Shown: positions 1-8,850, counted from the first letter of the stretch. The stretch is DNA of 64,000 bases from Haloechinothrix aidingensis (GCF_013450155.1 NZ_JACCKD010000002.1:176531-240530); one strand, 5' to 3'. Translations and numbers: made by a program. The notes: generated by a model from the letters alone, not told the origin.

Positions 1-1126
1 GGCCGGGAACCTGCGCCTCGGCCAGCCCGGTGGCGATGTGCTCCTGTGCGACCCCGACGGCGTCCAGCACGGCGGCGGCGAGCAGCGCGTTGGTCACGTT
101 GAACTCGCCTGGCAGGTTCAGCGTCGTGCTGATCCGCTGCCCCGCGGGCCCGTACAGCACGACGGATTGCGCGCCCGTGCTGCTGGTGGCGCGCAGCTCC
201 GCTGTCCACGCAGCACCCGTGGCCGGGTCGACGCCGACGGTGATCGTATGGGGACGGACGAGTGCCTGCCCCCACGCGCTGTCGACGACGACGATCTCGG
301 TCGTCGAACGGCCGTCGAACAGGATGGCCTTGGCGTCGAAGTACTCCTCCATGTCCCGGTGGAAGTCGAGATGGTCCTGCGAGAGGTTGGTGAAGGCACC
401 CACCGTGAACCGCGTACCTCGCACTCGGCCGAGCGAGAGCGCGTGGCTGGAGACCTCCATCGGGACATGCGTGACCCCGTGCTCGAGCATCACGCCGAAC
501 AGCGCCTGCAGGTCCGGCGCCTCGGGCGTGGTGAAAGCGCTGGTGAGGCGCTCACCGGCGACCCGGGTCTCCACGGTCCCGATCAGGCCCGTGCGCAGCC
601 CGGCGGCCCGCAGTCCCGACTCCACGAGGTACACGCTCGTGGTCTTGCCCGACGTCCCCGTGATGCCCAGCACCGACAGCTGCAGGGACGGTTCACCGTA
701 GATCCAGGCGGCCATGTCACCGAGCACGGCGCGCGGATCGTCGTGCAGCACCACAGCAAGGTCACAGTCGCGTACCGTTGCCCGGTCGGCGCCGTCCTGG
801 TCGGTGAGGATCGCCGCGGCTCCCGCGGCGATCGCCTCAGCCGCGAAGTCGGCCCCGTGCGCGTGGGCGCCGGGCAGCGCGGCGTACAGATCTCCCGGCC
901 GCACCTGATGGGCGCGCAGCGTCGCGCCCGTGACGGCGGTCTCGGTCCCCCCGCTGTCCGGGATCAGCCGCCCATCGGCACGCGCGACAAGCGTCGTCAG
1001 CGGCACGGGTTCGGTGTGGCTCGGGCGGACGGGCACCGGTCCCGGGCCGCCCGGACCGTCCCCGCTCGCGTCTCCCGGTTCGTTGCCCCGACCTCGTCTC
1101 GGCGCACCAGCATTGTCGACGGACAC
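1..1126 (-). CDS. murE: UDP-N-acetylmuramoyl-tripeptide synthetase MurE (3' end beyond window)
   Basis: Cytoplasmic ATP-dependent ligase that adds the third residue (meso-diaminopimelate in actinobacteria) to UDP-MurNAc-L-Ala-D-Glu in peptidoglycan synthesis. The visible 375 codons contain the Mur ligase N-domain, the P-loop GITGTSGKTT (around residue 160), TTPEAPDLQ and the SSHALSLGRVRGTRF region; the C-terminal domain lies outside the window. The GTG at 1126 is chosen because the frame reads unbroken from it. An ATG at 1113 is in another frame that soon stops. The first 35 residues are Gly/Pro-rich and poorly conserved, so a later start is possible. The usual upstream neighbour, an FtsI/PBP gene, is not seen; a GNAT gene and mobile remnants are there instead. 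Confidence 0.93.
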   Translation of the reverse strand, partial: MSVDNAGAPRRGRGNEPGDASGDGPGGPGPVPVRPSHTEPVPLTTLVARADGRLIPDSGGTETAVTGATLRAHQVRPGDLYAALPGAHAHGADFAAEAIAAGAAAILTDQDGADRATVRDCDLAVVLHDDPRAVLGDMAAWIYGEPSLQLSVLGITGTSGKTTSVYLVESGLRAAGLRTGLIGTVETRVAGERLTSAFTTPEAPDLQALFGVMLEHGVTHVPMEVSSHALSLGRVRGTRFTVGAFTNLSQDHLDFHRDMEEYFDAKAILFDGRSTTEIVVVDSAWGQALVRPHTITVGVDPATGAAWTAELRATSSTGAQSVVLYGPAGQRISTTLNLPGEFNVTNALLAAAVLDAVGVAQEHIATGLAEAQVPG

Positions 1127-1174
1127 GGGCCGAAGGTTACCGGCGTGTCGTCCGCGCTCTGCAGCCCGGGATGG

Positions 1175-1681
1175 TTATCGCGTGTCGGGATCGCGTGCGG
1201 TATCCAGCAGTGGCTTCGCGAGGCAGACGCTGGCCGGATCCCACTTGTGCAGCCCGTACGTGGGAATACCGGCGTAGCCGACCGAGGTGTACAGCTCTAC
1301 CGCCTCCGGCTGCTCGGTCCCCGTCTCGAGCACCATCCTGCGCTTGCCTGCCTCCCGCGCGGTGCGTTCCAGTACCCGCACGATCGTCCGCGCGAAACCC
1401 CGTCCACGCGCGCCGGTGGCCACGTAGAGCCGCTTCATCTCCGCGTCCGTGTCCCGTAGCTCGCCCGCGAGCTCCCCGCCGGAACGCCACCCGCCACACG
1501 CAACCGGCTCGTCGCCGAGGTACCCCACGAGGAACCGGCCGTGCGGGGGGCTGAACTGCTCAGCGCGCACCGGGGTGTGATCGGGCTGCCCGTACCGGAC
1601 GAGGTACTCCTGCTGGATCTCCGAGATCAGCTTCTCGGCGTCCGGGTGCGTGAGGCTCCGGGGCTCCAGGCGCAGCTGCAT
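1175..1681 (-). CDS. GNAT-family N-acetyltransferase
   Basis: A 168-residue protein with the GNAT fold. It shows the acetyl-CoA pyrophosphate-binding motif RGRGFARTIVRVLE in the middle, preceded by the beta-strand region KRLYVATGARG and followed by LETGTEQPEAVELYTSVGY, the typical C-terminal strand and helix. The substrate cannot be read from sequence. It lies 48 bp upstream of murE on the same strand, so the two may be co-transcribed. The start ATG at 1681 gives the conserved opening MQLRLEPRS. Confidence 0.85.
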   Translation of the reverse strand: MQLRLEPRSLTHPDAEKLISEIQQEYLVRYGQPDHTPVRAEQFSPPHGRFLVGYLGDEPVACGGWRSGGELAGELRDTDAEMKRLYVATGARGRGFARTIVRVLERTAREAGKRRMVLETGTEQPEAVELYTSVGYAGIPTYGLHKWDPASVCLAKPLLDTARDPDTR

Positions 1682-1690
1682 GGCGTGAGA

Positions 1691-1990
1691 CTATAGCGAG
1701 CCGTACAACTGTCCTCGATCACGCCTGCGCAGGAATGGGCCGGTATGACTGAGGGCCAGGAAGCCTTCTGGGCTGCAGTGGTGGTTTCGGCTTGGCGGAC
1801 CGGTCTGCGGTGGTGGTTGGGGCGTTCCACGATCCCGCGGCGGGGTTGGACGATGAACTCGTGGGCGGGATCGGGTCCGGAGACGGTCTCGGCCTCGATG
1901 CCTGCCCGGTCGTAGGTGGCAGCAACGGTGGGGCCAGTGGGTTTGCTTATGCGGGATGCGCGGGGTGCGCGGGATGCGTAGCCACAGGCC
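1691..1990 (-). pseudogene. IS5-type DDE transposase, C-terminal remnant
   Basis: On the minus strand one frame reads VAATYDRAGIEAETVSGPD then HEFIVQPRRGIVERPN. This matches the conserved end of IS5/DDE_Tnp_1 transposases (normally PRRWVVERT, where the E is the last catalytic acid). The reading then slips into another frame, EGFLALSHTGPFLRRRDRG, which resembles the terminal helix of the same family, and stops at 1691. The W-to-G and T-to-P changes and the frameshift show decay. No N-terminal part or terminal inverted repeats were found. The upstream limit is approximate. Family assignment is by motif memory only. Confidence 0.6.
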
Positions 1991-2156
1991 AGTGCGGGTG
2001 AACCGGAGGACGTGTTGTGGGCGGCCGATCCGCAACCGTGCGGTGTCGGCAGTTCGGAACGATGTCGTTTCCGCTCTGTGCACGTGCTCATGGACCGTAT
2101 CGTCGTCGTGCGTGCCGACACCACAGTGTCGGTGGCGTGATGCAGCATGGACGGCG

Positions 2157-3038
2157 ATGACCCGGCACACCACGTTCCGTTACTGCCTCGACCCCACGGT
2201 CGATCAGCGGGCGGTACTCGCGCGGCACGCGGGTGCGGCCCGGTTCGCGTTCAACCAGTGCCTGCGCCTCCACCTGCAAGCCAGGAAGCAGCGACGGGAT
2301 GAGTCGGTGATGGTGCCGTGGACCGGGTTTGACCTCATCAACGGCCTCAACGCCCTGGTGGTGGCGGCCACTTCCGATGGCCGTGAGGTTGCCCGCGTCA
2401 GCGCGCCGCCCAAGGCGCTCGCTGCGGGGATGAACAAGCAACGCCGCCTTGCTCGCGCCGTGACCCGCAAACAGAAGGGATCGAAGAACAGGAGGAAAGC
2501 CGCCGCCCGGCTCGGGCGTCACCACGCCCGCGTCCGCAACATCCGCCAGCACTTCTTGCACCAGGTCACAGGCGAGTTGGTCAAGACCCACGACCGCCTC
2601 GTCCTCGAAGACCTGAACGTGTCAGGAATGCTCGCCAACCCCCGCCTCGCTCGCTCCATCTCCGATGCTGGATGGACCGAACTCGCCCGGCTGTTGGCCT
2701 ATAAGCAAGCGTGGCGGCAGGGCGACGTCGTGGTCGCGGACCGCTGGTTCGCCTCATCCAAGAGCTGCTCCGGCTGCGGCACCGTCCGTGCCAGCATGGG
2801 TCTCGACGAGCGGACCTACCACTGCGAGACGTGCACCCTGATCCTCGACAGGGACCTGAATGCGGCGATCAACCTCGCCATCTGGGCCGAGAAAGATCAC
2901 GCCCAGGTTCGGGACCACCAAGCAGGTGGCCCGGTCACCAACGCTCACCGACAGGAACGCTCTGGCCGTCACCCCGGTGACGGTGAAACGAGCCTGGACG
3001 ACGTGGGAACCGACGCTCAGCCAGCACCCGCTGCCTGA
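2157..3038 (+). pseudogene. tnpB: TnpB (IS605/IS607 OrfB) with large internal deletion
   Basis: RNA-guided nuclease of IS200/IS605-type elements, here 293 residues against about 400-500 for the family. The N-terminal helical part (FRYCLDPTVDQ, FAFNQCLRLH, WTGFDLING) runs straight into VVAATSDGREVARVSAPPKA at about residue 65. The middle of the protein is missing, including the segment that carries the RuvC-I aspartate (usually GxDxG). RuvC-II glutamate (LVLEDLNVSG, E151), the zinc ribbon (Cys 204/207/223/226) and RuvC-III (LDRDLNAAINL) remain. The frame stays open, so a protein may be made, but it cannot be a normal nuclease. The ATG at 2157 is preferred because residues encoded further upstream look unlike the family. 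Confidence 0.85.
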
Positions 3039-3047
3039 GACCGACGA

Positions 3048-3062
3048 CGCCCGAGAAGGGCG
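3048..3062 (+). other. Hairpin just 3' of tnpB, possible omega-RNA part or right end
   Basis: A 5-bp GC stem (CGCCC / GGGCG) with a GAGAA loop lies 10 bp after the tnpB stop. In this family the 3' end of tnpB and the following bases form the omega-RNA scaffold, so this could be what is left of it. No element boundary could be fixed before the end of thiL at 3098. Confidence 0.25.
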
Positions 3063-3097
3063 GTGGAGACAGCCTCACCGAGGTTGCTCGACACGCT

Positions 3098-4087
3098 TTA
3101 GCGCCAGTGCTGCCAGCCGCCGTCACCACCGGTGTAGGGACCGCCGTCGACGGTGACCGGGGCCGGGCCGGATCCGGCGGGCACGACCGTGCCGATGCGC
3201 GTCCAGCCCTGCGGCACGCTGCCCTCCCCCGGGAACGTCGCGACGAGCGCGTGATCCTCGCCACCGGTCAGCACCCAGTGCAGCGGGTCGGCACCGAGCG
3301 CCGAGGCGACCTCGGCCAACCTGTCGTCGACGCGCAGGTTCTGCGTGGCGATGTCGAACCCGACGCCGGAGGACGTGGCGAGATGCTGCACGTCTGCCAG
3401 CAGCCCGTCCGAGACGTCGATCATCGAGGTGGCTCCCGCCTCGGCGGCCGCGGGGCCCTCGGTGTAGGGGGGCTCGGGGTAGCGGTGCGCGTTGACCACA
3501 CCGACCGGGGAGCGGAAGCCGCGCCCGAGCACGGCCAGCCCGCCCGCTGCCCAGCCGAGCCTGCCGCACATCGCCAGAACGTCGCCCGCGCGAGCGCCCG
3601 AGCGCAGCACCGGTGCGCGACCCTGCAGGTCACCCAGTGCTGTCACGCTGATCACAACCTGATCCGCTGACACCGTGTCGCCACCGGCGAGGCCGATGCC
3701 TGCGCGTGCGGCCTCGGCCCACATCCCGTCGGCGAGCTCGGTGACCGTGCTGATATCGGTCGTACCGGGACAGGCCAGCCCCACGAGCACCGACGACGGG
3801 CGAGCGCCCATCGCGACGACATCGGCGAGGTTGACGGCGACCGACTTCCTCCCGACGTGTTCCGGCTGCGACCAGTCGAGCCGGAAGTGCACTCCCTGCA
3901 CCAACACGTCCGTGGTCGCTACCACCCTGCCGTCCGGTGCGGTGACGACCGCCGCGTCATCGCCCGGCCCGACCACGGTCGAGTCCGGCTGGCTCCGTCC
4001 GCTGGTGACCGCATCGATCGTGCCGAACTCCCCGAGACTCGCCACGGTGCGATCCCCGGATCCTGTGTCCTTGCTCGGCTTCTGCAC
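3098..4087 (-). CDS. thiL: Thiamine-monophosphate kinase ThiL
   Basis: Phosphorylates thiamine monophosphate to the diphosphate cofactor, the last step of thiamine pyrophosphate synthesis in bacteria. The 329 residues have the usual length. GEFGTIDAV, the Mg/ATP motif VGPGDDAAV, ATTDVLVQGVHF, and AVNLADVVAMGA give the AIRS-type N-domain; GLAGGDTVS and MIDVSDGLLADVQHL complete the family pattern. The gene points away from the Lrp and DUF3515 genes, a neighbour set common in actinobacteria. Its 3' end abuts the decayed TnpB element. Confidence 0.96.
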   Translation of the reverse strand: MQKPSKDTGSGDRTVASLGEFGTIDAVTSGRSQPDSTVVGPGDDAAVVTAPDGRVVATTDVLVQGVHFRLDWSQPEHVGRKSVAVNLADVVAMGARPSSVLVGLACPGTTDISTVTELADGMWAEAARAGIGLAGGDTVSADQVVISVTALGDLQGRAPVLRSGARAGDVLAMCGRLGWAAGGLAVLGRGFRSPVGVVNAHRYPEPPYTEGPAAAEAGATSMIDVSDGLLADVQHLATSSGVGFDIATQNLRVDDRLAEVASALGADPLHWVLTGGEDHALVATFPGEGSVPQGWTRIGTVVPAGSGPAPVTVDGGPYTGGDGGWQHWR

Positions 4088-4646
4088 AGCTCACCCACCT
4101 GTCCGTCTCGACTCCCCGTGTTCCGCCGCAGGCGACGGACACGCCCGCGAGGGCCACGGTCGCACCGCCCCAGTCTCCCCGCCTGTCCCGCACGGCCTGA
4201 CGCGGCGCCGCCTCCCCGCTCGGTCCCGCGCCGGACGGGCTAGCGCGGGACGGCCACCGGCCTTCCCGGCGCCCGTGCCGCCGGGCGGCGGCTGCGGCAA
4301 CGACGGTCACGACGGCAGGCCGGGGGTAACCACGGCCTGACGGGCCGCCGGATCGCCTGCCCGTCGCACGACGGGCAGGCGGCCGCGAAGGGCTGTTCAC
4401 ACGGTGGTGGACAGTCACATGCTGGTGGACAGGGAGCTGCCGCGGCCAGCACGCGGCCGCCGGTGCCAGGCGCTACCGGGTGACCTGCGCGCGATGTGTA
4501 GCCCAGCATATGAGTAACGTCCTCGGTGTACCCGTAGCCAGCAGCGGCGAGCCGCACTTGCGGGCGGCCCGCGTCTGTTGGATGGTGAACAACCCTCCGG
4601 GGTCGTTCCTACCGTGAACCAACCCGATCCGACGAAGGGACGCGCC
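4088..4646. other. Divergent intergenic region thiL / Lrp-like gene
   Basis: About 560 bp without a convincing gene; open frames here look like random GC-rich reading. It must hold the promoters of thiL (minus) and of the Lrp-like gene (plus). It contains a 28-bp perfect palindrome at 4354-4381, listed separately. Confidence 0.5.
4354..4381. repeat. Perfect GC-rich palindrome
   Basis: Two 13-bp arms (CGCCTGCCCGTCG and its complement) separated by 2 bp. It lies between divergent genes, so a simple terminator role is not expected; it could be a protein-binding site or a relic. There is no T-run on either side. Confidence 0.6.
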
Positions 4647-4880
4647 GTGGTCAACGCATACATCCTCATCCAGACCGAGGTCGGTAAAGCAGCATCCGTC
4701 GCCGCGGAGGTAGCCACGATTCCCGGAGTCATCAGCTCGGAGGATGTCACGGGGCCGTATGACGTCATCGTGCGCGCCGAGGCCGATTCGGTCGACGAGA
4801 TGGGCCAGCTGGTGGTGGCTCGCATCCAGAACGTCGGTGGCATCACGCGTACCCTGACCTGCCCGGTCGTGCATCTGTAG
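4647..4880 (+). CDS. Lrp/AsnC ligand-binding (RAM) domain protein, stand-alone
   Basis: A 77-residue protein made only of the Lrp/AsnC effector-binding domain, without the DNA-binding helix-turn-helix. Visible: NAYILIQTEVGKAASVA, IPGVISSEDVTGPYDVIV, and ITRTLTCPVVHL at the C-terminus. Such stand-alone domains form oligomers and may bind amino acids or modulate full-length Lrp proteins; its ligand is unknown. The GTG at 4647 is chosen over an upstream ATG because GAAGGGA sits 7 bp before it and the conserved domain starts right there. It lies 19 bp before the DUF3515 gene and probably shares its transcript. Confidence 0.88.
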   Translation: MVNAYILIQTEVGKAASVAAEVATIPGVISSEDVTGPYDVIVRAEADSVDEMGQLVVARIQNVGGITRTLTCPVVHL

Positions 4881-4899
4881 GCCGTGATGTAGTGGTCCC

Positions 4900-5472
4900 G
4901 TGCCTGACGACACGGACCGTTCCGACGACAGCGCGCCGCCGCGCGCCCTGCTCGTCGTGGCAGCCGCCCTCGCCCTTGCGCTCGCCGCAGCGGCAGCAGT
5001 GATCGGGCTGGTCTACGGATCGGACGCCGAGGACGAGCACGCCGAGGACGACTCCGCACTCGCCGTTCCCGGCGTTCCGGCACCCGATGCCGGCGCGCGG
5101 GCGTGCGGCAGCGTGCTGGATGCCACACCCGACCGGCTCCCGATCGACGGGGACGGCGACGGTACCGCCGACCGCAGGGAGCTCGCCGAGCCGGCACCAC
5201 CCGCTACCACGGCCTGGGGCCTCGACGATCCGATCGTGCTGCGGTGCGGGGTCGAACAGCCGGGAGAGCTCGCGCCCGACTCGCCGTTGCGCGCCGTCAA
5301 CGGGGTGGAATGGCTCCCCGTGGAGGGTGCGGGCTCGCACACCTGGTACGCGGTCGACCGCGACGTCTACATCGCACTAACCGTTCCCGACAGCGCGGGC
5401 ACGGGACCCCTCCAGGTGATGTCCGAGACGATCGCCGAGACGCTCGAGGCCCGCCCCGTCGAGGTGGAGTGA
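4900..5472 (+). CDS. DUF3515 family membrane-anchored protein
   Basis: A 190-residue protein of unknown function. A short cytoplasmic N-terminus is followed by one hydrophobic segment (about residues 17-41, Ala/Leu/Val-rich) and an extracytoplasmic domain. The DUF3515 pattern is visible: VPAPDAGARACGSVLDATPD, TAWGLDDPIVLRCGVEQP and a conserved Trp-containing WLPVEG. Two Cys residues outside the membrane could form a disulfide. It follows the Lrp-like gene closely and ends before a strong hairpin, so both are probably one short operon. Confidence 0.85.
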   Translation: MPDDTDRSDDSAPPRALLVVAAALALALAAAAAVIGLVYGSDAEDEHAEDDSALAVPGVPAPDAGARACGSVLDATPDRLPIDGDGDGTADRRELAEPAPPATTAWGLDDPIVLRCGVEQPGELAPDSPLRAVNGVEWLPVEGAGSHTWYAVDRDVYIALTVPDSAGTGPLQVMSETIAETLEARPVEVE

Positions 5473-5483
5473 GAACGCGGGGC

Positions 5484-5538
5484 CGAGCCGAAGGGCCCCT
5501 CCGGTACCAGATATGTACCGAAAGGGTCCGTCGGCTCG
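5484..5538. terminator. Bidirectional terminator hairpin between convergent genes
   Basis: Long imperfect stem with outer arms CGAGCCGA / TCGGCTCG, continuing through GGGCCC..GGGTCC to the inner GGTAC / GTACC around an AGATAT loop. It lies between the ends of the DUF3515 gene (plus) and ddl (minus), so it can serve both. A close relative occurs at 19137-19193. Confidence 0.75.
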
Positions 5539-5552
5539 CCGTCGCGCGACCG

Positions 5553-6650
5553 TCAGCGCAGCCCGGTTCCCCGTGCGAGCGCGGTCTCGATCAGGGTCGA
5601 CAGCAGGGTCGAGTAGTCCAGCCCCGTCACCGACCACATCTTCGGGTACGCCGAAGTGGTGGTGAATCCGGGCATCGTGTTGATCTCGTTGATTCGCAGC
5701 TCCCCGTTCGCCTCGACGAAGAAGTCCACACGCGCCAGGCCCTGGCAGTCCAGCGCACGGAACGCGCGCACCGCTACCGCTCGTAGGCGCTCGGTGACGT
5801 CGTCGGCGAGCTTGGCGGGGATGTCCAGCTCGGCACCGTCGTCGAGGTACTTCGTCTCGAAGTCGTACCACGCGGCGTCGTCGTCGCCGAGCACCCGGAT
5901 CTCCGCGGGCAGCGACGCCTCCACCCGTCCGTCCGGGAACTCGAGGACACCGCACTCGATCTCCCTGCCGGACACTCCGGACTCGACGAGCACCTTCGGG
6001 TCTGTCTGCCTCGCGAGCTCCACGGCCGCAGGCAGCTCGTCCCAGCCGGACACCTTGCTGATGCCGATGGACGATCCGGCGCGGGCCGGCTTGACGAAAG
6101 CGGGAAGGCCGAGGCGCTCGCACTCTTGCCTGTCCAGAGTGGACCGTCCGCGCGGCACCTCGGCGTAGTCAACGATCGGCAGGCCCTCGGCCACGAGAAG
6201 CTTCTTCGCGAACACCTTGTCCATGGCGGCCGCGCTGGCGAACACACCCGCCCCCACGTAGGGCAGGTCGGCCAGCTCCAGCAACCCCTGGACCGTGCCG
6301 TCCTCACCGAAGGCACCGTGCAGCAGCGGGAACACCACGTCCACCGAGGACAGCACATCGACCTCGCCGCCTGGCGGCAGGCTCACCAGGTCCCTGCGTG
6401 TCGGGTCGCCACGCAGGATCAGCTCGGTCCCGCCGTCCACGCTGGGCAACCGCTTGTTCGTGATCTGCAACGCCGCCGGGTCATCGGTGCCGAGCACCCA
6501 TCCGCCTTCCGGCGTGATACCGATCGGTACGATCTCGAATCGCTCGCGGTCCAGGTTCGCCAGCACGCTACCCGCGGAGACACACGAGATCGTGTGCTCG
6601 GTACTGCGCCCGCCGAAGATCACCGCCACCCGGGTCCTGCGCTCGTTCAT
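5553..6650 (-). CDS. ddl: D-alanine--D-alanine ligase
   Basis: ATP-grasp ligase that makes the D-Ala-D-Ala dipeptide for peptidoglycan. The 365-residue protein shows [20 protein letters not shown] near the N-terminus, [36 protein letters not shown], the ATP-grasp lysine region [13 protein letters not shown], and the metal-binding end [19 protein letters not shown]. The ATG at 6650 is chosen because [14 protein letters not shown] is the family start; the frame is open further upstream but the sequence there is not conserved. It is the target class of D-cycloserine. Confidence 0.95.
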   Translation of the reverse strand: MNERRTRVAVIFGGRSTEHTISCVSAGSVLANLDRERFEIVPIGITPEGGWVLGTDDPAALQITNKRLPSVDGGTELILRGDPTRRDLVSLPPGGEVDVLSSVDVVFPLLHGAFGEDGTVQGLLELADLPYVGAGVFASAAAMDKVFAKKLLVAEGLPIVDYAEVPRGRSTLDRQECERLGLPAFVKPARAGSSIGISKVSGWDELPAAVELARQTDPKVLVESGVSGREIECGVLEFPDGRVEASLPAEIRVLGDDDAAWYDFETKYLDDGAELDIPAKLADDVTERLRAVAVRAFRALDCQGLARVDFFVEANGELRINEINTMPGFTTTSAYPKMWSVTGLDYSTLLSTLIETALARGTGLR

Positions 6651-6699
6651 AGTGCGCGACCTTACGCCCACCCGTGGCGATGCTCGCCACCCCATCGGG

Positions 6700-8073
6700 T
6701 CAACCGCCCAGCACCACGACAAGCGTGTCCAGCGCCCCGGTCAGGGCCTGCCGGGAACACCCGGCGTAGCCGACCGCGATACCGTGCGTGCTGGCCGGGC
6801 CCGCGAAGTGCCGGGCGAGCCCATCGAGCCGCACGCCACGGTCGAGCGCGCGCTGCAGCCGGTCCCGCTCCTCCTCGGCCGACGCCAGCGGCACGAGCAG
6901 GTGGGCTCCGGCATCATCGCCGAGTACGGGGACGTCCGCAGCCCGCAACGTGGCGGTGAGCAACCTGCGCCGCTCGGCCAGCTCCCTACGCACCCGCCTG
7001 ATGTGCCTGCCGAGGTCGCCGTTCCTGGCGAGCTCGCTGACCACCCGCTGCCCGGCAGGGGACGGGCGGGTGCCGGTTCGCTCGCGATGACCGAGGACGG
7101 CGGAGAACACCGGTGAGGGGGCGACCATCCACCCGGCGCCGAGCGTCGGGGTGAGGATCTTGCTCGTCGTACCGAGATGCACAACCACATCCGGGGCGAG
7201 CGCGGCGAGCAGCGGAAGCGGCGCCACGTCGTAGCGCAACTCGCCGTCGTAGTCGTCCTCCAGCACGAGGAAGCCTTCCGCACGGGCCCGCTCCACGAGC
7301 GCGACCCTGCGCGGGGCGCTCATCGTGCTTCCCAGCGGGTACTGGTGTGCCGGGGAGCAATACACGGCCTTCGCCTGGCGGGGGATCTCCTCGACACGGA
7401 TCCCGTCCGCATCGACCGGTACGCGGACGACCCGCACGCCTGCCGCGCGTAGCGCCTCGACGGCACGCTGGTAGCCGGGATCCTCGACCGCAACCACCTC
7501 ACCCGCGCGGAACACGCTCGCGGCCAGCTCGGCGAGCGCACTCGTCGTACCCGCGGTCGCGAGCACGCTCGCCGTGTCGGCGCGCAGTCCCCTGTGACGC
7601 AGCAGGTGCTCGGCGATCGCCGCGCGGTAGCCTGCGATGCCGGCCCGATGGGTGTACTGCGACGGCGGCGTATCCGCAGCGGCGCGCCAGGCACGGCGCC
7701 ACGCCGCACGATCTATACCTTCCGCCCACGGCATTCCGGGGATCAGTTCGAGAAGTTCGTCATCCTCACCGGACTCAACACTGTGGACTGTCGGGCCCGA
7801 TCCACCCTGTGATGGCGTGGTCGTCACGTAGGTTCCCGACCCGTGCCTGCCCGCGATCCACCCTTCGGCGTGCAGCTGCTCATAGGCTGCTGCCGTGACG
7901 GTGCGGCTGACCCCGAGGCGCTTGGCCAACGCCCGGGTCGACGGCAACCGGTCCCCACTGCGCAGGTGCCCGGTGGTGGCCGCGACCCGCAAACCGTCCG
8001 CGAGCTGCACGGCCAGCGGCACACCGGCCGCACGGTCGAGCGTGACCGGGAGCACGGTATCGAGCAGCGGCAT
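6700..8073 (-). CDS. MocR/PdxR-type GntR regulator with aminotransferase-like domain
   Basis: A 457-residue regulator. Residues 15-80 form a GntR winged helix ([52 protein letters not shown]). The rest is a fold-type I PLP domain ([62 protein letters not shown], with K as the likely PLP lysine). MocR proteins usually sense PLP or related amines. It is divergent from a flavin-binding split-barrel gene, its most likely target. A 6-5-6 inverted repeat lies in the shared promoter. Confidence 0.92.
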   Translation of the reverse strand: MPLLDTVLPVTLDRAAGVPLAVQLADGLRVAATTGHLRSGDRLPSTRALAKRLGVSRTVTAAAYEQLHAEGWIAGRHGSGTYVTTTPSQGGSGPTVHSVESGEDDELLELIPGMPWAEGIDRAAWRRAWRAAADTPPSQYTHRAGIAGYRAAIAEHLLRHRGLRADTASVLATAGTTSALAELAASVFRAGEVVAVEDPGYQRAVEALRAAGVRVVRVPVDADGIRVEEIPRQAKAVYCSPAHQYPLGSTMSAPRRVALVERARAEGFLVLEDDYDGELRYDVAPLPLLAALAPDVVVHLGTTSKILTPTLGAGWMVAPSPVFSAVLGHRERTGTRPSPAGQRVVSELARNGDLGRHIRRVRRELAERRRLLTATLRAADVPVLGDDAGAHLLVPLASAEEERDRLQRALDRGVRLDGLARHFAGPASTHGIAVGYAGCSRQALTGALDTLVVVLGG

Positions 8074-8086
8074 CCCGACTCCTTAC

Positions 8087-8103
8087 GTACCCGCACGGGG
8101 TAC
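8087..8103. promoter_or_regulatory. Inverted repeat in MocR / flavin-protein divergent promoter
   Basis: GTACCC-GCACG-GGGTAC, a perfect 6-bp inverted repeat with a 5-bp spacer, 14 bp upstream of the mocR start. A second, wider repeat (GTGGCAT at 8123-8129 and ATGCCAC at 8161-8167) lies nearer the other gene. Either may be the MocR operator; this is inferred from position only. Confidence 0.5.
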
Positions 8104-8199
8104 AGTCCCGCTGACCGCGAAAGTGGCATTCCCACATCGCGTGATACTGGCCATTCAATCATGCCACGTGCGTGTAGCACCGTTGGAGACATGCCAGAT

Positions 8200-8850
8200 A
8201 TGCCGCTGTCTCCGACGGAACGCAGCACGCCCAGGCGGACGGCGCACCGTGCGCGCACGGACAGGCGGACGCTGTACGAGATCCTCGACGCGGGCTTCCT
8301 GTGCCACATGAGCCTGGTACGCGACGGTGCACCGGTGACGTTGCCCACGTGCTACGGGCGGGACTCCGACACCCTCTACCTGCACGGCTCGACGGGTGCG
8401 CACTCGCTGCGCGCCGCGGCGTCCGGAGTGCAGTTGTGCGTGGCTGTGACGCACGTGGACGGGATCGTCTACGCGCGAAGCCTCGTGCATCACACGCTCA
8501 ACTATCGCAGTGCGATCGTGCACGGAACCGCGCACGTCGTCGACGATCACGACGCCAAGCTGGCCGGCCTGCGCGTCATCACCGACAACGTCACGCCGGG
8601 GTCCTGGGAGTACGCGCGCGGGACGACCCGCAAGGAGCTCGCTTCGGTGTCCGTGCTCGCCGTCCCGCTGGACGAGGCCTCGGTCAAGGTGCGCGACGAG
8701 GGGCCGGGCGACGAGGAGCACGACATCGCCGACGGCAGGCGCTGGGCGGGCACACTACCCGTGCGGTGGGAGCTCGGCGCCCCGCTACCGGCCCCGGACC
8801 TTGCCGGGGACGTGCCGGTTCCCGGGCACGTTCTGCGGCGGCCCGGTTGA
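8200..8850 (+). CDS. Pyridoxamine 5'-phosphate oxidase-like flavin-binding protein
   Basis: A 216-residue split-barrel protein of the Pyridox_ox_2 / NimA-like group, expected to bind FMN or a related flavin. Key stretches: TLYEILDAGFLCHMSLV, GAPVTLPTCYGRDSDTLYLH, GSTGAHSLRAAA, VCVAVTHVDGIVYARS-like LCVAVTHVDGIV, and HTLNYRSAIVHGTAHVV. The actual reaction is unknown. The ATG at 8200 is preferred to one at 8191 because GGAG at 8185-8188 is too close to the latter. It is divergent from the MocR gene, a pairing often seen in actinobacteria, which suggests MocR control. Confidence 0.82.
   Translation: MPLSPTERSTPRRTAHRARTDRRTLYEILDAGFLCHMSLVRDGAPVTLPTCYGRDSDTLYLHGSTGAHSLRAAASGVQLCVAVTHVDGIVYARSLVHHTLNYRSAIVHGTAHVVDDHDAKLAGLRVITDNVTPGSWEYARGTTRKELASVSVLAVPLDEASVKVRDEGPGDEEHDIADGRRWAGTLPVRWELGAPLPAPDLAGDVPVPGHVLRRPG

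Noticed and set aside
1956-2156. N-terminal extension of TnpB
   Set aside because: Residues there match nothing in TnpB; the ATG at 2157 gives the family start.
4240-4557. Minus-strand hypothetical protein upstream of thiL
   Set aside because: Arg/Pro/Ala-rich composition typical of GC-rich noncoding frames, no start signal or domain.
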